DNA of 34,827 nt from assembly GCA_903840265.1 (NCBI GenBank), contig CAIMFH010000160.1:1-34827 (forward strand), read 5' to 3'. The first letter of the stretch is position 1, and every line of letters starts with the position of its first letter. Both the position numbers and the translations under genes were made by a program. The DNA is from an uncultured Schlesneria sp. GTDB taxonomy: Bacteria; Planctomycetota; Planctomycetia; Planctomycetales; Planctomycetaceae. Positions 7,512-16,617 of the stretch are shown here, one piece after another. The notes under the pieces were generated by a model, which worked only from the letters and a program-made list of their open reading frames with translations, ran no database searches and had not been told where the DNA came from.

Positions 7512-9272
7512 TCACGGATCCAGTAGCGTCGGGTCAATCTCGTCGGCGCGTTCATGCCACCAATCACCGGCCTTTTCGTAGTTCCACGATCCCGCGTCTT
7601 TGCAGGCTCGCAGGGCTTCTGCCAGATCATGCGGTGACGCGTAGCGATCTTCGGGCTCTTTGGAAAGGCAGCGCATAATGACTGCTTCCAAGTCTTCGGG
7701 GATCGAGGGATTCCAGCGCGAAGGAGGTGTGACTGGCTCCTTGGCGTGGGCGACCATCACCCGCCAGGCCGAATCACCTTCAAACGGTGGTCGACCGGTC
7801 AGCAGGTAATATGCAACGCCACCGAGTGAGTAGATGTCGGAGCGCCCGTCCAGCTTCATGCCGATCGCTTGTTCGGGGGACATATACAGCGGTGAGCCGG
7901 CGAAGGGAGTCGTCGCGCCATGGTTCAGCACGCTTAAGAAATTATCTCCTTCTCCACGCAACAAGACCAAGCCAAAGTCGAACAGCTTCGTCACATCAAA
8001 CACCCCGCCCCGTTTCGCGGCGAAGATGTTGGCTGGCTTCAGGTCGCGATGGATCAGGCCATGATCGTGGGCCTCTTGCAAAGCCCAGCAGGTCTGACCG
8101 AGGAAGTGTATTGCTCGCCCTGCCGATTGAGGTCCGTAACGTTTGACCAGGTCGGCAAGGCTCAAGCCTCGCATGTATTCCATCACGTAGTAAAACGTGC
8201 CGTCATCGGTATGTCCGTAGTCGAAGATTTCAATCGTGTTCCAGTGTGACAACTGAGCCGTCGTCTGGACTTCACGTTCGAATCGTGCGAGCGCGGCCCG
8301 GTCGATCACCTGCCCTGGTCGAATCACTTTAATGGCGCAGGGACGTTTCAATAACTGGTGCTCGCCAAGGTGGACCTGCCCCATTCCTCCGCAGCCCAGC
8401 TCGCGTTTTAGTCGATACCGTCCCAGTTGCTTCACGCGGTTGGCCTCGCGACGCAGCGTCGAGATCATTGATGAGCCATATGTTGCGATGATCCCCGTTA
8501 GCACGAGAGCAAGTCCTACCTCTGCTGTGCGGACGGAATCGATCGTGGCGGCGACGGGAGTCAAAATGGTACGCGCGATCCAGAGCACGGCCGTCGTGGC
8601 CAACACAGGTGGGACCATCATCGCGGCCGTGCGACGCCAACCGTTGGGCATTAACATGCTATAGGTCAGCATCATGACAGCCAACCCGAGTGTTCCCGAA
8701 TAAACAACCTCGACCTGCTGAGCCGCATTTCCCGCGAGCCCCGCTTTGGCCAGGAAGATAAATTCCAGAGAAGCAATGAGCGCACAGAGTGGCCCATAGA
8801 GCAAGATTTCGATTCGCCGCAACTCCACCGTCGCTAATTTGCGAGGAGTCGACAATAGTCCCAGGCAGCCGACGGTAATGATCAGGCAAAAACAGCGAAT
8901 CAGGAAGACAATCGGTTCTTCGATGAACCAGGATCGCACGAAGAACACCAACATGCAGAACAGGCTGACAATTGTCGCTGTTCGCAGTCGCGATCTCAGT
9001 AAGGACTGTTCGGCATCTTGTTGCAGAACCGATCCGTCATCCAGCCAGCCACTATCTGGCTGATGGACGACGCGGGCTCGCGATGCGGTATCGCTGGACG
9101 CAGCAGCGGCTCTGATCGAAGGGCTCGTCGCAGGATTGGTCGAAGTCGAGTCCGCAACTACCGCGGCCATCGATTCGGTGATCGGCGTACTGTAGTGCGG
9201 ATGCAGATCCAGTTTATTGACGATGACCGTCAACTCAAGTGGGTCGAGCGGCGACATTAATTCCGTCGACAT
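7512..9272 (-). CDS. Membrane Ser/Thr protein kinase
   Basis: A 586-residue kinase. Residues 1-95 are Ser/Ala-rich and likely disordered. Six hydrophobic segments follow (about 98-115, 119-140, 154-176, 188-208, 215-237 and 250-272), and then a complete Hanks-type kinase domain at 286-556. It has the Gly loop LGCGGMGQV (292-300), AIK with K315, HRDLKPAN (408-415), DFG (432-434), and SPE in place of APE (465-467). All catalytic residues are present, so it should be active. The kinase domain sits after the membrane part, whereas PknB-type kinases have it in front, so no extracellular sensor domain is visible. ATG at 9272 follows GGGA at a good distance; a GTG at 9308 would add 12 residues. No substrate or phosphatase gene is adjacent. 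Confidence 0.9.
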   Translation of the reverse strand: MSTELMSPLDPLELTVIVNKLDLHPHYSTPITESMAAVVADSTSTNPATSPSIRAAAASSDTASRARVVHQPDSGWLDDGSVLQQDAEQSLLRSRLRTATIVSLFCMLVFFVRSWFIEEPIVFLIRCFCLIITVGCLGLLSTPRKLATVELRRIEILLYGPLCALIASLEFIFLAKAGLAGNAAQQVEVVYSGTLGLAVMMLTYSMLMPNGWRRTAAMMVPPVLATTAVLWIARTILTPVAATIDSVRTAEVGLALVLTGIIATYGSSMISTLRREANRVKQLGRYRLKRELGCGGMGQVHLGEHQLLKRPCAIKVIRPGQVIDRAALARFEREVQTTAQLSHWNTIEIFDYGHTDDGTFYYVMEYMRGLSLADLVKRYGPQSAGRAIHFLGQTCWALQEAHDHGLIHRDLKPANIFAAKRGGVFDVTKLFDFGLVLLRGEGDNFLSVLNHGATTPFAGSPLYMSPEQAIGMKLDGRSDIYSLGGVAYYLLTGRPPFEGDSAWRVMVAHAKEPVTPPSRWNPSIPEDLEAVIMRCLSKEPEDRYASPHDLAEALRACKDAGSWNYEKAGDWWHERADEIDPTLLDP

Positions 9273-9565
9273 TTCGATTCCCGCCGAGACGCTTCCGGTT
9301 TCACACACAGCCCACGCGAATGGATCTGCCCCTTGTCGTTAATAAAGGGATTGGGCAAATCGCACCGCATCTGTCAGGCAACGAAAAATATCTAGCATTC
9401 GTGGCGACAGCAGGCGTGGATTTCGGGAATCATGCGGCGTCCCGGCAACATTTGCATCGATTCTTACGGTACAAACGGAATGATCCGAAAGTTGTGATCA
9501 CTCTGTGGACGAGCTCAGCAATAAGGGATGCACGGATCTGTGCGAAGATTGACCACCATCGTCAA
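9273..9565. other. Intergenic region upstream of the kinase gene
   Basis: This stretch holds the kinase gene's promoter region (minus strand) and ends at the glyA terminator. I see no gene and no convincing promoter hexamers or repeats in it. Confidence 0.4.
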
Positions 9566-9607
9566 TGATAAAAGCCCGCGGCTGCACCTTAGGGTGTAGC
9601 CGCGGGC
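9564..9607 (-). terminator. Strong rho-independent terminator of glyA
   Basis: Bases 9574-9588 and 9593-9607 form a 15-pair stem with a single G-U pair and a 4-base loop. On the minus strand it is followed by TTTTATCATT. It lies 39 bases beyond the glyA stop codon. The plus-strand side has no T-run, so it serves glyA only. Confidence 0.9.
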
Positions 9608-9646
9608 CTATTCGAATCAGTCAAAGAACTAAGGACGGAAGTGAAA

Positions 9647-10885
9647 TCAGATTCCAGGAACGGCAAATGCCGCGCAGAATTCTCGAATTTCACCCTGTGT
9701 TCGCTTGGCAACGGCTTCGTCTTCGGGGCTTCGCAGGACCGTCAAGATCCACTGTCCCACTCGCTTCATCTCGTCCTGCTTCATCCCACGGGTGGTCAAG
9801 GCGGCGGTTCCGATTCGGATACCGCTGGGGTCCATGGCTTTACGTTGATCGAACGGGATCATGTTCTTGTTGACGGTGATTCCCGCGTGATCCAGAGCTT
9901 TCTCCGCAATCTTGCCTGTCAGGCCGATCGCGGTCACATCGCACAGCATCAGATGGTTGTCGGTTCCACCGCTCGCCAGCTTGATGCCACCTGCCATTAA
10001 GGTTTCAGCCAGAGTCTTCGCGTTCGCCACGATCTGGCGAGCGTACTCTTTAAATGCTGGCTGAGACGCCTCCTGGAAGCAGACCGCTTTGCCCGCGATG
10101 ATGTGCATGAGTGGTCCCCCCTGCATCGCCGGGAACACTGATCGGTCCAGATCTTTGGCATACTCTTCGCGGCACAGCACAAAGCCAGATCGCGGGCCAC
10201 GCAGTGTCTTGTGCGAGGTACTCGTGACAAAATCGGCGACTGGCACAGGACTGTTATGCACGCCACCGGCAACCAAGCCGGCATAGTGAGCCATGTCGAC
10301 CATCAACTTCGCACCAACTTCCCGAGCAATGTCGGCGAACTTGGCGTGATCGATCTCGCGTGGATAAGCACTTGCCCCCGCGATAATCAGCTTGGGCTTG
10401 TGTTCACGAGCCAGGCGGGCCACTTCGTCAAAATCGATGCGATGATCCGATTCGCGGACCCCGTAGGGGATTGGATTGTAGAGCTGGCCGGAGAAATTCA
10501 GCGGATGACCATGAGTCAAATGGCCGCCATGAGCCAGATTCATCGCTAGATAGCTGTCGCCAGGCTTCAGCAGCGTTAGATAAACCGACATGTTCGCTTG
10601 CGAACCGGCGTGCGGTTGCACGTTGGCATGCTGAGCGCCGAATAGTTGTTTGGCTCGATCGATCGCCAGAGTTTCGATCTGGTCAACGTACTCGCAGCCG
10701 CCGTAATAGCGTCGGCCAGGATAGCCTTCGGCGTATTTGTTGGTCAGAACAGTTCCGGCCGCTTCGATCACTGCAGCCGACGTGTAGTTTTCCGAGGCAA
10801 TCAATTCCAATCCGTCGCGCTGGCGCTTTTCTTCATTCTGAAGAGCTTGCCACACGGCGGGGTCGTTCGTCTGCAGAGCCGACAT
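9647..10885 (-). CDS. glyA: Serine hydroxymethyltransferase
   Basis: A 412-residue PLP enzyme that interconverts serine and glycine with tetrahydrofolate and supplies one-carbon units. Recognisable segments run in order: [12 protein letters not shown] (25-36), the [14 protein letters not shown] substrate loop (50-63), HAGSQAN (92-98), and the PLP lysine K226 in [26 protein letters not shown] near the C-terminus carries the carboxylate-binding Arg. Length is normal. ATG at 10885 is chosen because the family starts close to this residue; a longer frame to 10954 has no family match. The ribosome site is weak. The leader contains two hairpins (10946-10998), and a candidate promoter lies further up on the minus strand (TTGACG at 11025-11030, poor -10 at 11001-11006). 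A strong terminator follows the gene, so it is probably transcribed alone. Confidence 0.97.
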   Translation of the reverse strand: MSALQTNDPAVWQALQNEEKRQRDGLELIASENYTSAAVIEAAGTVLTNKYAEGYPGRRYYGGCEYVDQIETLAIDRAKQLFGAQHANVQPHAGSQANMSVYLTLLKPGDSYLAMNLAHGGHLTHGHPLNFSGQLYNPIPYGVRESDHRIDFDEVARLAREHKPKLIIAGASAYPREIDHAKFADIAREVGAKLMVDMAHYAGLVAGGVHNSPVPVADFVTSTSHKTLRGPRSGFVLCREEYAKDLDRSVFPAMQGGPLMHIIAGKAVCFQEASQPAFKEYARQIVANAKTLAETLMAGGIKLASGGTDNHLMLCDVTAIGLTGKIAEKALDHAGITVNKNMIPFDQRKAMDPSGIRIGTAALTTRGMKQDEMKRVGQWILTVLRSPEDEAVAKRTQGEIREFCAAFAVPGI

Positions 10886-10945
10886 AGCTTCAACACTCCA
10901 ATCACGGAACTTACGAATACGGTGTGCGTCGCCTGCTGATTTCTC

Positions 10946-10998
10946 GTCCCCCAAGTTATTGGGGGGACAATCGCAATCTGCTGAAGCAGCCTGCAGAT
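10946..10998 (-). promoter_or_regulatory. Structured leader upstream of glyA
   Basis: Two hairpins lie 60-115 bases before the glyA start. One has nine-base arms (GTCCCCCAA, 10946-10954; its partner 10959-10968 has one extra G) around the loop GTTA. The other pairs ATCTGC (10976-10981) with GCAGAT (10993-10998); a nested CTGCT/AGCAG alternative is also possible. I could not match it to the glycine or tetrahydrofolate riboswitch. Regulation is possible but unproven. Confidence 0.4.
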
Positions 10999-11061
10999 CA
11001 GATAAAGAGGCTGGTCCCTGTGCACGTCAATTGGCGTTGAACAAATTGACTTCGTGCGATA

Positions 11062-11091
11062 GGGACAGGAACGCGAAGTCCTGTTTATAAT
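11062..11091 (+). promoter_or_regulatory. Candidate sigma-70 promoter for the BRCT-MerR-TPR gene
   Basis: A perfect TATAAT (11086-11091) is preceded at 18 bases by GGGACA (11062-11067; four of six bases match TTGACA). The start codon is 41 bases downstream. Confidence 0.5.
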
Positions 11092-11131
11092 CTCGCGACC
11101 GTCCCCCCGCCACTGAACGCATGTATCCGCA

Positions 11132-12385
11132 ATGACTGATCAAACCACCGTCCCGTTGGAAAGTTCGCCCATTCTGCAGGGTGAGCGAGTCGCCTTTACG
11201 GGCACTCTGGCGTCGATGACCCACCGGCAGGCGATGGATCTGGTGGAGCAGCACGGCGGGGCGTCGTCGCAGCATGTCAGCCATCAAACGACGCTGTTGG
11301 TTTTAGGAGAAGAAGGCTGGCCGCTGGAGGCGGACGGAAGGTTCTCTGTGAAGCTCGATCAAGCCCAGCAATTAATTGACAAAGGGGAGCCTGTTCGCAT
11401 CGTTTCGGAATCCGAATGGCTGACGATGCTGAGCATTGAACCGCGCGAACGCCAGCAGCAGCAGCTATACACTCCTGCCATGCTCAGCCAACTGCTGGGG
11501 ATCTCGGTTCACGAAATCCGGCGTTGGGAACGAGGGGGGCTGATCAAACCGGCGAAGAAGGTCTATCGCCTCCCCTACTTCGACTTCGAAGAAGTCACTG
11601 GTGCCCGTCGACTTTATGAATTGGTGCAGTCAGGAGTTACGTTCGGAGAACTGGCGGCGGGACTGGAACGCCTGCGGACAATATTGCCGAATATTGATCG
11701 GCCGCTCGCCCAGTTGGAGGTGCTCGCTCGCGGCAGCCATCTGGTCTATCGCGACCCTGCCGGGCTCGTCGAGCCGACGACTGGTCAGCGTGTTTTCGAT
11801 TTTGAGCCGCAGGCCGAGTCCGATGAATCGTCCACGATTCCATTCCAATCGATAGCGGAAGTCGATGAAGGACAATCCGTTCCGGATCGGAAAGAGTGGA
11901 CTGCCCGGGAGTGGTTTCAGGAAGGCTGCCATTTAGCCGACGACAACGAAGTCGATGCCGCAGTGGAGGCATTCCGGCTGGCCTTGATTGAAGACGCCAC
12001 CAACCCTGCCTATCACTTCCATTTGGCGGATGTTCTTTACCGGCAAGGGTCTGCGGAAGCAGCGATCGAGCGGTATTACATGACCGTCGAACTCGATCAC
12101 AACTATCTGGAGGCCTGGACCCAGCTTGGCTGTCTGCTCGATCAGGTTGGCAGAGTGCGAGCTTCCCAGGAATCGTTCCGCATTGCGATCGATTTACACC
12201 CTGAATATCCAGACGCCCATTTTCACTTGGCTGAACTGCTGGAACGAATGAGTCTGCGTGATGAAGCCGCGGAACACTGGCGGTGCTACTTGAAATACGA
12301 CCAGCGCGGCCCTTGGGCTGAATTGGCACGCCAGCGATTAGATCTGGCGGCAAATTCTGATCCGCAAGTTGATTCTACAGAATAG
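11132..12385 (+). CDS. BRCT-MerR-TPR fusion protein
   Basis: A 417-residue protein with three domains not usually joined. Residues about 14-100 look like a BRCT domain: LQGERVAFTGTLASM, the helix before HGG, a VSHQTTLLVLGE strand, and the closing EWL of the last helix. BRCT domains occur in DNA ligase and bind DNA ends or phosphopeptides. Residues 112-182 are a MerR-type winged helix: YTPAMLSQLLGISVHEIRRW, then ERGGLIKP, then a wing and the FDFEEVTGARRLYEL segment. A variable linker follows, then about three TPR repeats at 259-390 (for example AYHFHLADVLYRQGSAEAAI and AWTQLGCLLDQVGRVRASQE). The MerR part lacks an obvious C-terminal effector domain, so the BRCT or TPR part probably provides sensing or partner contacts. 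The gene is divergent from glyA. Its target is unknown. Domain calls are from motifs by eye. Confidence 0.8.
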   Translation: MTDQTTVPLESSPILQGERVAFTGTLASMTHRQAMDLVEQHGGASSQHVSHQTTLLVLGEEGWPLEADGRFSVKLDQAQQLIDKGEPVRIVSESEWLTMLSIEPRERQQQQLYTPAMLSQLLGISVHEIRRWERGGLIKPAKKVYRLPYFDFEEVTGARRLYELVQSGVTFGELAAGLERLRTILPNIDRPLAQLEVLARGSHLVYRDPAGLVEPTTGQRVFDFEPQAESDESSTIPFQSIAEVDEGQSVPDRKEWTAREWFQEGCHLADDNEVDAAVEAFRLALIEDATNPAYHFHLADVLYRQGSAEAAIERYYMTVELDHNYLEAWTQLGCLLDQVGRVRASQESFRIAIDLHPEYPDAHFHLAELLERMSLRDEAAEHWRCYLKYDQRGPWAELARQRLDLAANSDPQVDSTE

Positions 12386-12457
12386 ATTGCAACATTTAAT
12401 TGAAGCGCCGATAGCCTGTCTGGCAACCGCAATTTGATGCTTAACACCGTGCCTAAC

Positions 12458-12485
12458 TTGCATGATTAGTGGCTTCCGGTATACT
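12458..12485 (+). promoter_or_regulatory. Candidate promoter for rpmB
   Basis: TATACT (12480-12485) has TTGCAT (12458-12463) 16 bases upstream. The rpmB start lies about 90 bases downstream. The -10 is good, the -35 only fair. Confidence 0.45.
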
Positions 12486-12577
12486 TGCCCCTTCCGAAAA
12501 ATCTTTCGCGGATATCGTTGACTGCGGTCTGATGTCTGTGCCCTGTCAGAAGTTTATTGTTTGCAGAGGGTTGTGTC

Positions 12578-12847
12578 ATGGGTGCCGAGTGTGCCATCTG
12601 TGGTAAGAAGCCGGTTAAGGGAAACCAAAAGGTCGAACGCGGTAAGCCCAAGTACTTAGGTGGAAACGGCCGCAAGACGACTGGTATTTGCCGCCGTTGG
12701 TATCGCCCTAACCTGCAATCCCTGCGTATGCAAGTTGGCGAAACTTCCCAGCGAGTCAAGGTTTGCGTTCAGTGCGTTCGCACGGGCCTCGTTGTGAAGC
12801 GAGTCGTTCGCAAGCCATTCACGATTGACGAGAAGAGCTCAAGCTAG
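12578..12847 (+). CDS. rpmB: 50S ribosomal protein L28 (zinc-binding form)
   Basis: An 89-residue basic protein of the large ribosomal subunit. It has the start MGAECAICGKKP, the Asn/Lys-rich middle (GNGRKTTGICRRWYRPNLQ) and the C-terminal strand VKVCVQCVRTG of L28. C5-x2-C8 and C63-x2-C66 make it the zinc-ribbon form of the protein. ATG at 12578 is chosen because AGAGGG lies about eight bases upstream; an upstream start in the same frame would add seven residues without family support. It has its own candidate promoter and a terminator 23 bases after the stop, so it is a single-gene unit, although gatC follows closely. L33 (rpmG), a frequent neighbour of rpmB, is not here. Confidence 0.95.
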   Translation: MGAECAICGKKPVKGNQKVERGKPKYLGGNGRKTTGICRRWYRPNLQSLRMQVGETSQRVKVCVQCVRTGLVVKRVVRKPFTIDEKSSS

Positions 12848-12869
12848 TCGTCGATTTCGACTGCCACAG

Positions 12870-12892
12870 CGCCATCTCTGGATGGCGTTTTT
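12870..12892 (+). terminator. Rho-independent terminator of rpmB
   Basis: CGCCATC (12870-12876) and GATGGCG (12881-12887) form a 7-pair stem with loop TCTG, followed by TTTTT. It lies between rpmB and gatC and suggests that gatC needs its own promoter or read-through. Confidence 0.85.
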
Positions 12893-12910
12893 GATTGCGC
12901 AGGCTTCGCT

Positions 12911-13201
12911 ATGCAGTTGTCGCACGAGCACGTTCGTAAGGTCGCTGCCCTCGCCCGTCTCAAAGTGACGGATGCCGAGGTGGAATCGCTGCTTGGTGAC
13001 CTCACAGCCATCCTCGACTATGTTGGCGTCTTGAATGATGTCGACACCACTGGCGTGCAGCCCATGGTTCATGCGGTCGAACTGCATGACGTACTTCGCC
13101 AAGACACTGTGGCCGCATCACTGCCACGTCCGGAAGCTCTGGATAACGCTCCCCGTTCGGATGGTGAGTACTTCCTGGTGCCGACGATTATCGAAGGCTG
13201 A
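12911..13201 (+). CDS. gatC: Asp/Glu-tRNA amidotransferase subunit C
   Basis: A 96-residue protein with the GatC pattern: LSHEHVRKVAALARLKVTDAE at the N-terminus, the LGDLTAILDYVGVLNDVDTTGVQP middle, and LRQDTVAASLPRPEAL followed by DGEYFLVPTIIE at the end. GatC wraps around GatA and stabilises the GatCAB complex, which amidates Glu-tRNA(Gln) or Asp-tRNA(Asn). ATG at 12911 is right for the family; only a weak CAGG ribosome site is visible. gatA begins 206 bases downstream and gatB follows that, so all three subunits lie together in the order C, A, B. The long gatC-gatA gap may hold a second promoter (TAGAAT at 13349-13354, no good -35). Confidence 0.95.
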   Translation: MQLSHEHVRKVAALARLKVTDAEVESLLGDLTAILDYVGVLNDVDTTGVQPMVHAVELHDVLRQDTVAASLPRPEALDNAPRSDGEYFLVPTIIEG

Positions 13202-13407
13202 CCTGCCGCTCTGACTCTTCGCCCCATTCAGGTGCGACCGGCGACAGCGGAACTGATGCAGATTGCGAACCACGCGGCTGACTGGTTGTCATGATCTGTG
13301 TGTTCATGCGGCTCCGCGCTGTTGAGTGCAACCGTCCGTTTTGCCGGATAGAATGCCGCGTCTCATATTGATGCCGCCCTAATTCATTGTGGCCCAAGAG
13401 GTCTTCC

Positions 13408-14880
13408 GTGCTCTCTCCGATTGCTTCCCTGTCCCTCTCCACGCTGATTGAAAAACTGCAGTCAGCGGAGCTTCGAAGTGTTGATTTGACGACGGCCTTT
13501 ATGGATTCCATCGCCGATCACGATGCCAGGCTTGGGGCGTTTGTGCATCTGGATCGTGATGTCGCCTTGCAGCAGGCTGCCGATGTCGATGCGAAACGAG
13601 ATGCCGGCGAATCGCAAGGCCCGTTGGCGGGGATCCCTGTCGCTGTCAAAGATGTTCTGTGCATGAAGGGCCAGCCTGCGACGTGCGCGAGTCGAATGTT
13701 GAAGGGCTTTGTTCCTCCTTACGACGCGACCGTGATTGCAAAGTTGAAGCAGGCCGGCGCTGTGGTGATCGGCCGGACCAACATGGACGAGTTCGCGATG
13801 GGCTCGTCCGGCGAAAATTCCGCTTTCCATCCGACGCGAAACCCATGGGATACCGAGCGTATTCCAGGTGGTTCCAGCAGTGGCTCGGCGGTTGCTGTCG
13901 CAGCCCGGATGGCCCCTCTTTCACTTGGCAGCGATACTGGCGGTTCCATTCGCCAGCCCGCTGGCTTGTGTGGCATCGTCGGGATGAAGCCGACCTACGG
14001 CCGGGTATCACGATATGGACTGATCGCCTATGCCAGTTCGCTCGATCAAGTCGGCCCATTCGCGACCGATGTGACCGGAGCGGCATTATTGCTCGAAGCG
14101 ATTGCCGGTCATGATCCGCTCGATTCGACCAGCGTCAACAAGCCGGTTCCTGAATACAGCAAGACCGTCGATCACCCGCTGGCAGGTCTGAAGATCGGAG
14201 TGCCTGTCGAACACTTTGCAGAGGGACTGGCCCCCGATGTCGAGAAGGCCGTTCGCGCCGCATTGGAAGTCTACAAGTCGCTCGGAGCGGAATTGAAAGA
14301 GGTGCATCTGCCCCATTCAAAGTATGCGGTGGCCACCTACTATTTGATCGCCACTTCCGAAGCCTCCAGCAATCTTGCTCGTTACGATGGCGTGCACTAT
14401 GGGCATCGGGCCGAGAAGTTCGACAGTCTGGGTGAGATGTACGAAGCGAGCCGTGGCGAGGGTTTCGGCGACGAAGTGAAACGCCGCATCATGCTAGGCG
14501 TGTTTGCGCTGTCGGCGGGATATGCGGACAAGTACTACACAAAGGCTCTTCAAGTGCGGCGGCTGATTCGCGGCGACTTTGACTCGGCATTCCGTGAAGT
14601 CGATGTGATCGCCGGTCCGGTAACGCCCACAGCGGCATTCAAGCTGGGGGAAAAGACCAGCGATCCGTTGTCGATGTACTTGTCCGACATCTACACAATC
14701 AGCGCGAACCTAGCGGGCTTGCCGGGGATGTCAATTCCCTGCGGATTCACCGCAGAAGGCTTGCCGATTGGATTGCAGTTGCAGGCCGCTCCTTTTGAAG
14801 AAGAGCGTCTGTTCCGTGCGGCCCGAATGTATGAGCGGGAAACGGACTGGCATACCCGGTTGCCGCCAATGGCACATTAG
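13408..14880 (+). CDS. gatA: Asp/Glu-tRNA amidotransferase subunit A
   Basis: A 490-residue amidase-signature enzyme, the glutaminase half of GatCAB. It releases ammonia from glutamine and passes it to GatB. The Ser-cisSer-Lys triad is visible as K81 (IPVAVKDVL), S156 (GGSSSGS) and S180 ([12 protein letters not shown]). The stretch [19 protein letters not shown] and [20 protein letters not shown] are typical of GatA. GTG at 13408 is chosen as the start because AGAGG stands a few bases before it and because it fits the family N-terminus; a TTG 21 bases earlier lies ahead of that ribosome site. gatB begins 53 bases after the stop, so the two are probably co-transcribed. Confidence 0.97.
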   Translation: MLSPIASLSLSTLIEKLQSAELRSVDLTTAFMDSIADHDARLGAFVHLDRDVALQQAADVDAKRDAGESQGPLAGIPVAVKDVLCMKGQPATCASRMLKGFVPPYDATVIAKLKQAGAVVIGRTNMDEFAMGSSGENSAFHPTRNPWDTERIPGGSSSGSAVAVAARMAPLSLGSDTGGSIRQPAGLCGIVGMKPTYGRVSRYGLIAYASSLDQVGPFATDVTGAALLLEAIAGHDPLDSTSVNKPVPEYSKTVDHPLAGLKIGVPVEHFAEGLAPDVEKAVRAALEVYKSLGAELKEVHLPHSKYAVATYYLIATSEASSNLARYDGVHYGHRAEKFDSLGEMYEASRGEGFGDEVKRRIMLGVFALSAGYADKYYTKALQVRRLIRGDFDSAFREVDVIAGPVTPTAAFKLGEKTSDPLSMYLSDIYTISANLAGLPGMSIPCGFTAEGLPIGLQLQAAPFEEERLFRAARMYERETDWHTRLPPMAH

Positions 14881-14933
14881 ACAAGAAGCCCAATCCTCTT
14901 TGGCCGTTCAATGAAGTTGAGGAGTCCGTTTGC

Positions 14934-16454
14934 ATGTCTTATGACGTGATCATCGGTTTGGAAGTCCATGTGCAGTTGCAGACGCAAACCAAGATTTTTT
15001 GCGGTTGCTCGACGATGTTCAATCCAGATCATCCCAACGTGCAAACCTGCCCTGTTTGTCTGGGATTGCCGGGAGCGTTGCCGGTCTTGAATGGCCACGG
15101 ATTTCGCCTGGCGGTCAAGACGGCACTCGGGCTGAACTGCCAGATCGCGCCGTACACGAAGTGGGATCGCAAACAGTACTTCTATCCCGATCTGCCCAAG
15201 GGCTATCAGATCAGCCAGTTCGATCTTCCCTTCAGTCATGACGGTCATGTCGATGTTGAAATTGCTGCCGACGCGAAGTCCGGAAAAGCGGCGTCATCTC
15301 GACGAGTCCGCATCCTGCGCGCCCATATGGAGGAAGACGCCGGGAAGAACATGCACGATGAATCGGGGCATGGCCGCGACAGCAAAGTCGATCTGAATCG
15401 CGCGGGTACGCCACTCGTCGAGATCGTCACTGAGCCCGATCTGAGATCGTCAGAAGAGGCTCGTCGGTTTCTCGAAGAGTTGAAATTGTTGCTCACATAT
15501 CTCGATGTCTCCGACTGCAATATGCAGGAAGGTAGCCTGCGCTGCGACGCTAACGTCAACCTGCATGTGCATCAGCCTGATGGTTCGAAGGTTGCAACGC
15601 CGATTGTCGAAGTGAAGAACCTGAACAGCTTTCGCTTTACCGAGCAGGCGATTGAGCACGAAATTGCTCGCCAGTGGAAGTGGTTCCAAGAGACAGGCAT
15701 CAAGCTCGGCGACAAGGGGGGCTACAAGTCAACTCGCGGCTACAATCCAGATCGCGGCGAGACCTATATCCTGCGTGAGAAGGAAGAGGCGGCCGACTAT
15801 CGCTATTTTCCGGACCCCGACCTGGTGCCGGTCTTGATGAGCGAGTCACAAGTCGCCGAGATCCGCAGAGAAATGCCCGAGGCCCCTGCCCTGCGGCGAA
15901 CACGATTTGAATCGGAGTACCAGCTTACCGGCTACGACGCGGCGGTAATCATCGATCAAGGCCGAGAGTTTGCCGATTACTTCGAGGGTGTTGTCAAATC
16001 TTGCAAAGACGGAAAGCAAGCGGCGAACTGGATCACTCAGGATGTGTTGCGTGAGATCAAGCAGCGCGAACAAACGATTGCCGAATTCGCAGTTCGTCCC
16101 GAAGTGTTGGGAGCCTTGCTCGACCGGATCAATCAGAAACAGATTACGATTAAGTCCGCTCGCGAGGTTTTTGGCGAACTGTTGTCTGAATCGGACGAGC
16201 AGTCCGCTGCTCCCTCTGTTAGTCGCATCGACGAGATCGTCGCCGCGAAGGGGCTCGGGATTGTAGAAGATGCGGGGGCAATTGACGCCGCAATTGCCGC
16301 AGTCTTGGGGCGGAGCGCGAAAGCCATCGCGGACTTCAGAGGAGGCAATGAAAAGGCAATTGGTGCGCTGATCGGCCAGGTCATGAAAGCCGTCAAAGGG
16401 GCCGATCCGCAAACCGTGAAGGAAAAAATCATCGCCGCGATGTCGCAGTTATAG
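14934..16454 (+). CDS. gatB: Asp/Glu-tRNA amidotransferase subunit B
   Basis: A 506-residue kinase-like subunit of GatCAB. It phosphorylates the Glu or Asp on the mischarged tRNA and completes amidation. The start [15 protein letters not shown] and the [14 protein letters not shown] zinc site are diagnostic. [16 protein letters not shown], the [19 protein letters not shown] segment and [11 protein letters not shown] follow in the expected order. The C-terminal helical and YqeY-like tRNA-binding domain ends in [19 protein letters not shown], as usual. ATG at 14934 follows GAGGAG. Length is normal. A small terminator lies 53 bases downstream. The presence of GatCAB suggests that this organism makes Gln-tRNA, Asn-tRNA or both by the indirect route. 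Confidence 0.97.
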   Translation: MSYDVIIGLEVHVQLQTQTKIFCGCSTMFNPDHPNVQTCPVCLGLPGALPVLNGHGFRLAVKTALGLNCQIAPYTKWDRKQYFYPDLPKGYQISQFDLPFSHDGHVDVEIAADAKSGKAASSRRVRILRAHMEEDAGKNMHDESGHGRDSKVDLNRAGTPLVEIVTEPDLRSSEEARRFLEELKLLLTYLDVSDCNMQEGSLRCDANVNLHVHQPDGSKVATPIVEVKNLNSFRFTEQAIEHEIARQWKWFQETGIKLGDKGGYKSTRGYNPDRGETYILREKEEAADYRYFPDPDLVPVLMSESQVAEIRREMPEAPALRRTRFESEYQLTGYDAAVIIDQGREFADYFEGVVKSCKDGKQAANWITQDVLREIKQREQTIAEFAVRPEVLGALLDRINQKQITIKSAREVFGELLSESDEQSAAPSVSRIDEIVAAKGLGIVEDAGAIDAAIAAVLGRSAKAIADFRGGNEKAIGALIGQVMKAVKGADPQTVKEKIIAAMSQL

Positions 16455-16506
16455 GCGACGTAAATTGCCTATCTGTAATTGTTTGCGACACTGTCTCCAG
16501 TCTGTC

Positions 16507-16528
16507 ATTCTCGTTGGCGAGAATTTTT
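16507..16528 (+). terminator. Terminator after gatB
   Basis: ATTCTCG (16507-16513) and CGAGAAT (16518-16524) form a 7-pair stem with loop TTGG, followed by TTTT. It lies 53 bases after the gatB stop. Its T-run forms part of the inverted repeat that follows. Confidence 0.65.
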
Positions 16529-16558
16529 GACAATTTACACAACGGTTGTTGTCAAAAA
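16524..16558. promoter_or_regulatory. Inverted repeat over the sufR promoter, candidate SufR operator
   Basis: TTTTTGACAA (16524-16533) and TTGTCAAAAA (16549-16558) are perfect 10-base inverted arms 15 bases apart. Nested inside is ACAAC-G-GTTGT (16539-16549). The right arm contains the -35 hexamer of the sufR promoter. Cyanobacterial SufR recognises CAAC...GTTG inverted repeats at its own promoter, so self-repression is a fair inference. The left arm overlaps the gatB terminator T-run. Confidence 0.5.
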
Positions 16559-16576
16559 GATGGTGCGGGGTAGAAT
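16549..16576 (+). promoter_or_regulatory. Candidate sigma-70 promoter of sufR
   Basis: TTGTCA (16549-16554) and TAGAAT (16571-16576) are separated by 16 bases. Both hexamers match five of six consensus positions. The expected transcript start lies about 35 bases before ATG at 16618. Confidence 0.6.
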
Positions 16577-16617
16577 CGAAATTAGTGACGATCTCGATTC
16601 CACTAGGTTTTGGCCCT

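Noticed and set aside
10946-10998. Glycine riboswitch before glyA
   Set aside because: The leader hairpins do not show the paired glycine-aptamer core; only generic stems are visible.
13349-13354. TAGAAT as a -10 box for gatA
   Set aside because: The nearest TTGAGT is 21 bases upstream, too far for a standard promoter.
16451-16472. ATAGGC/GCCTAT hairpin over the gatB stop as a terminator
   Set aside because: The stem is only six pairs with no T-run; the hairpin at 16507-16528 is the better terminator.
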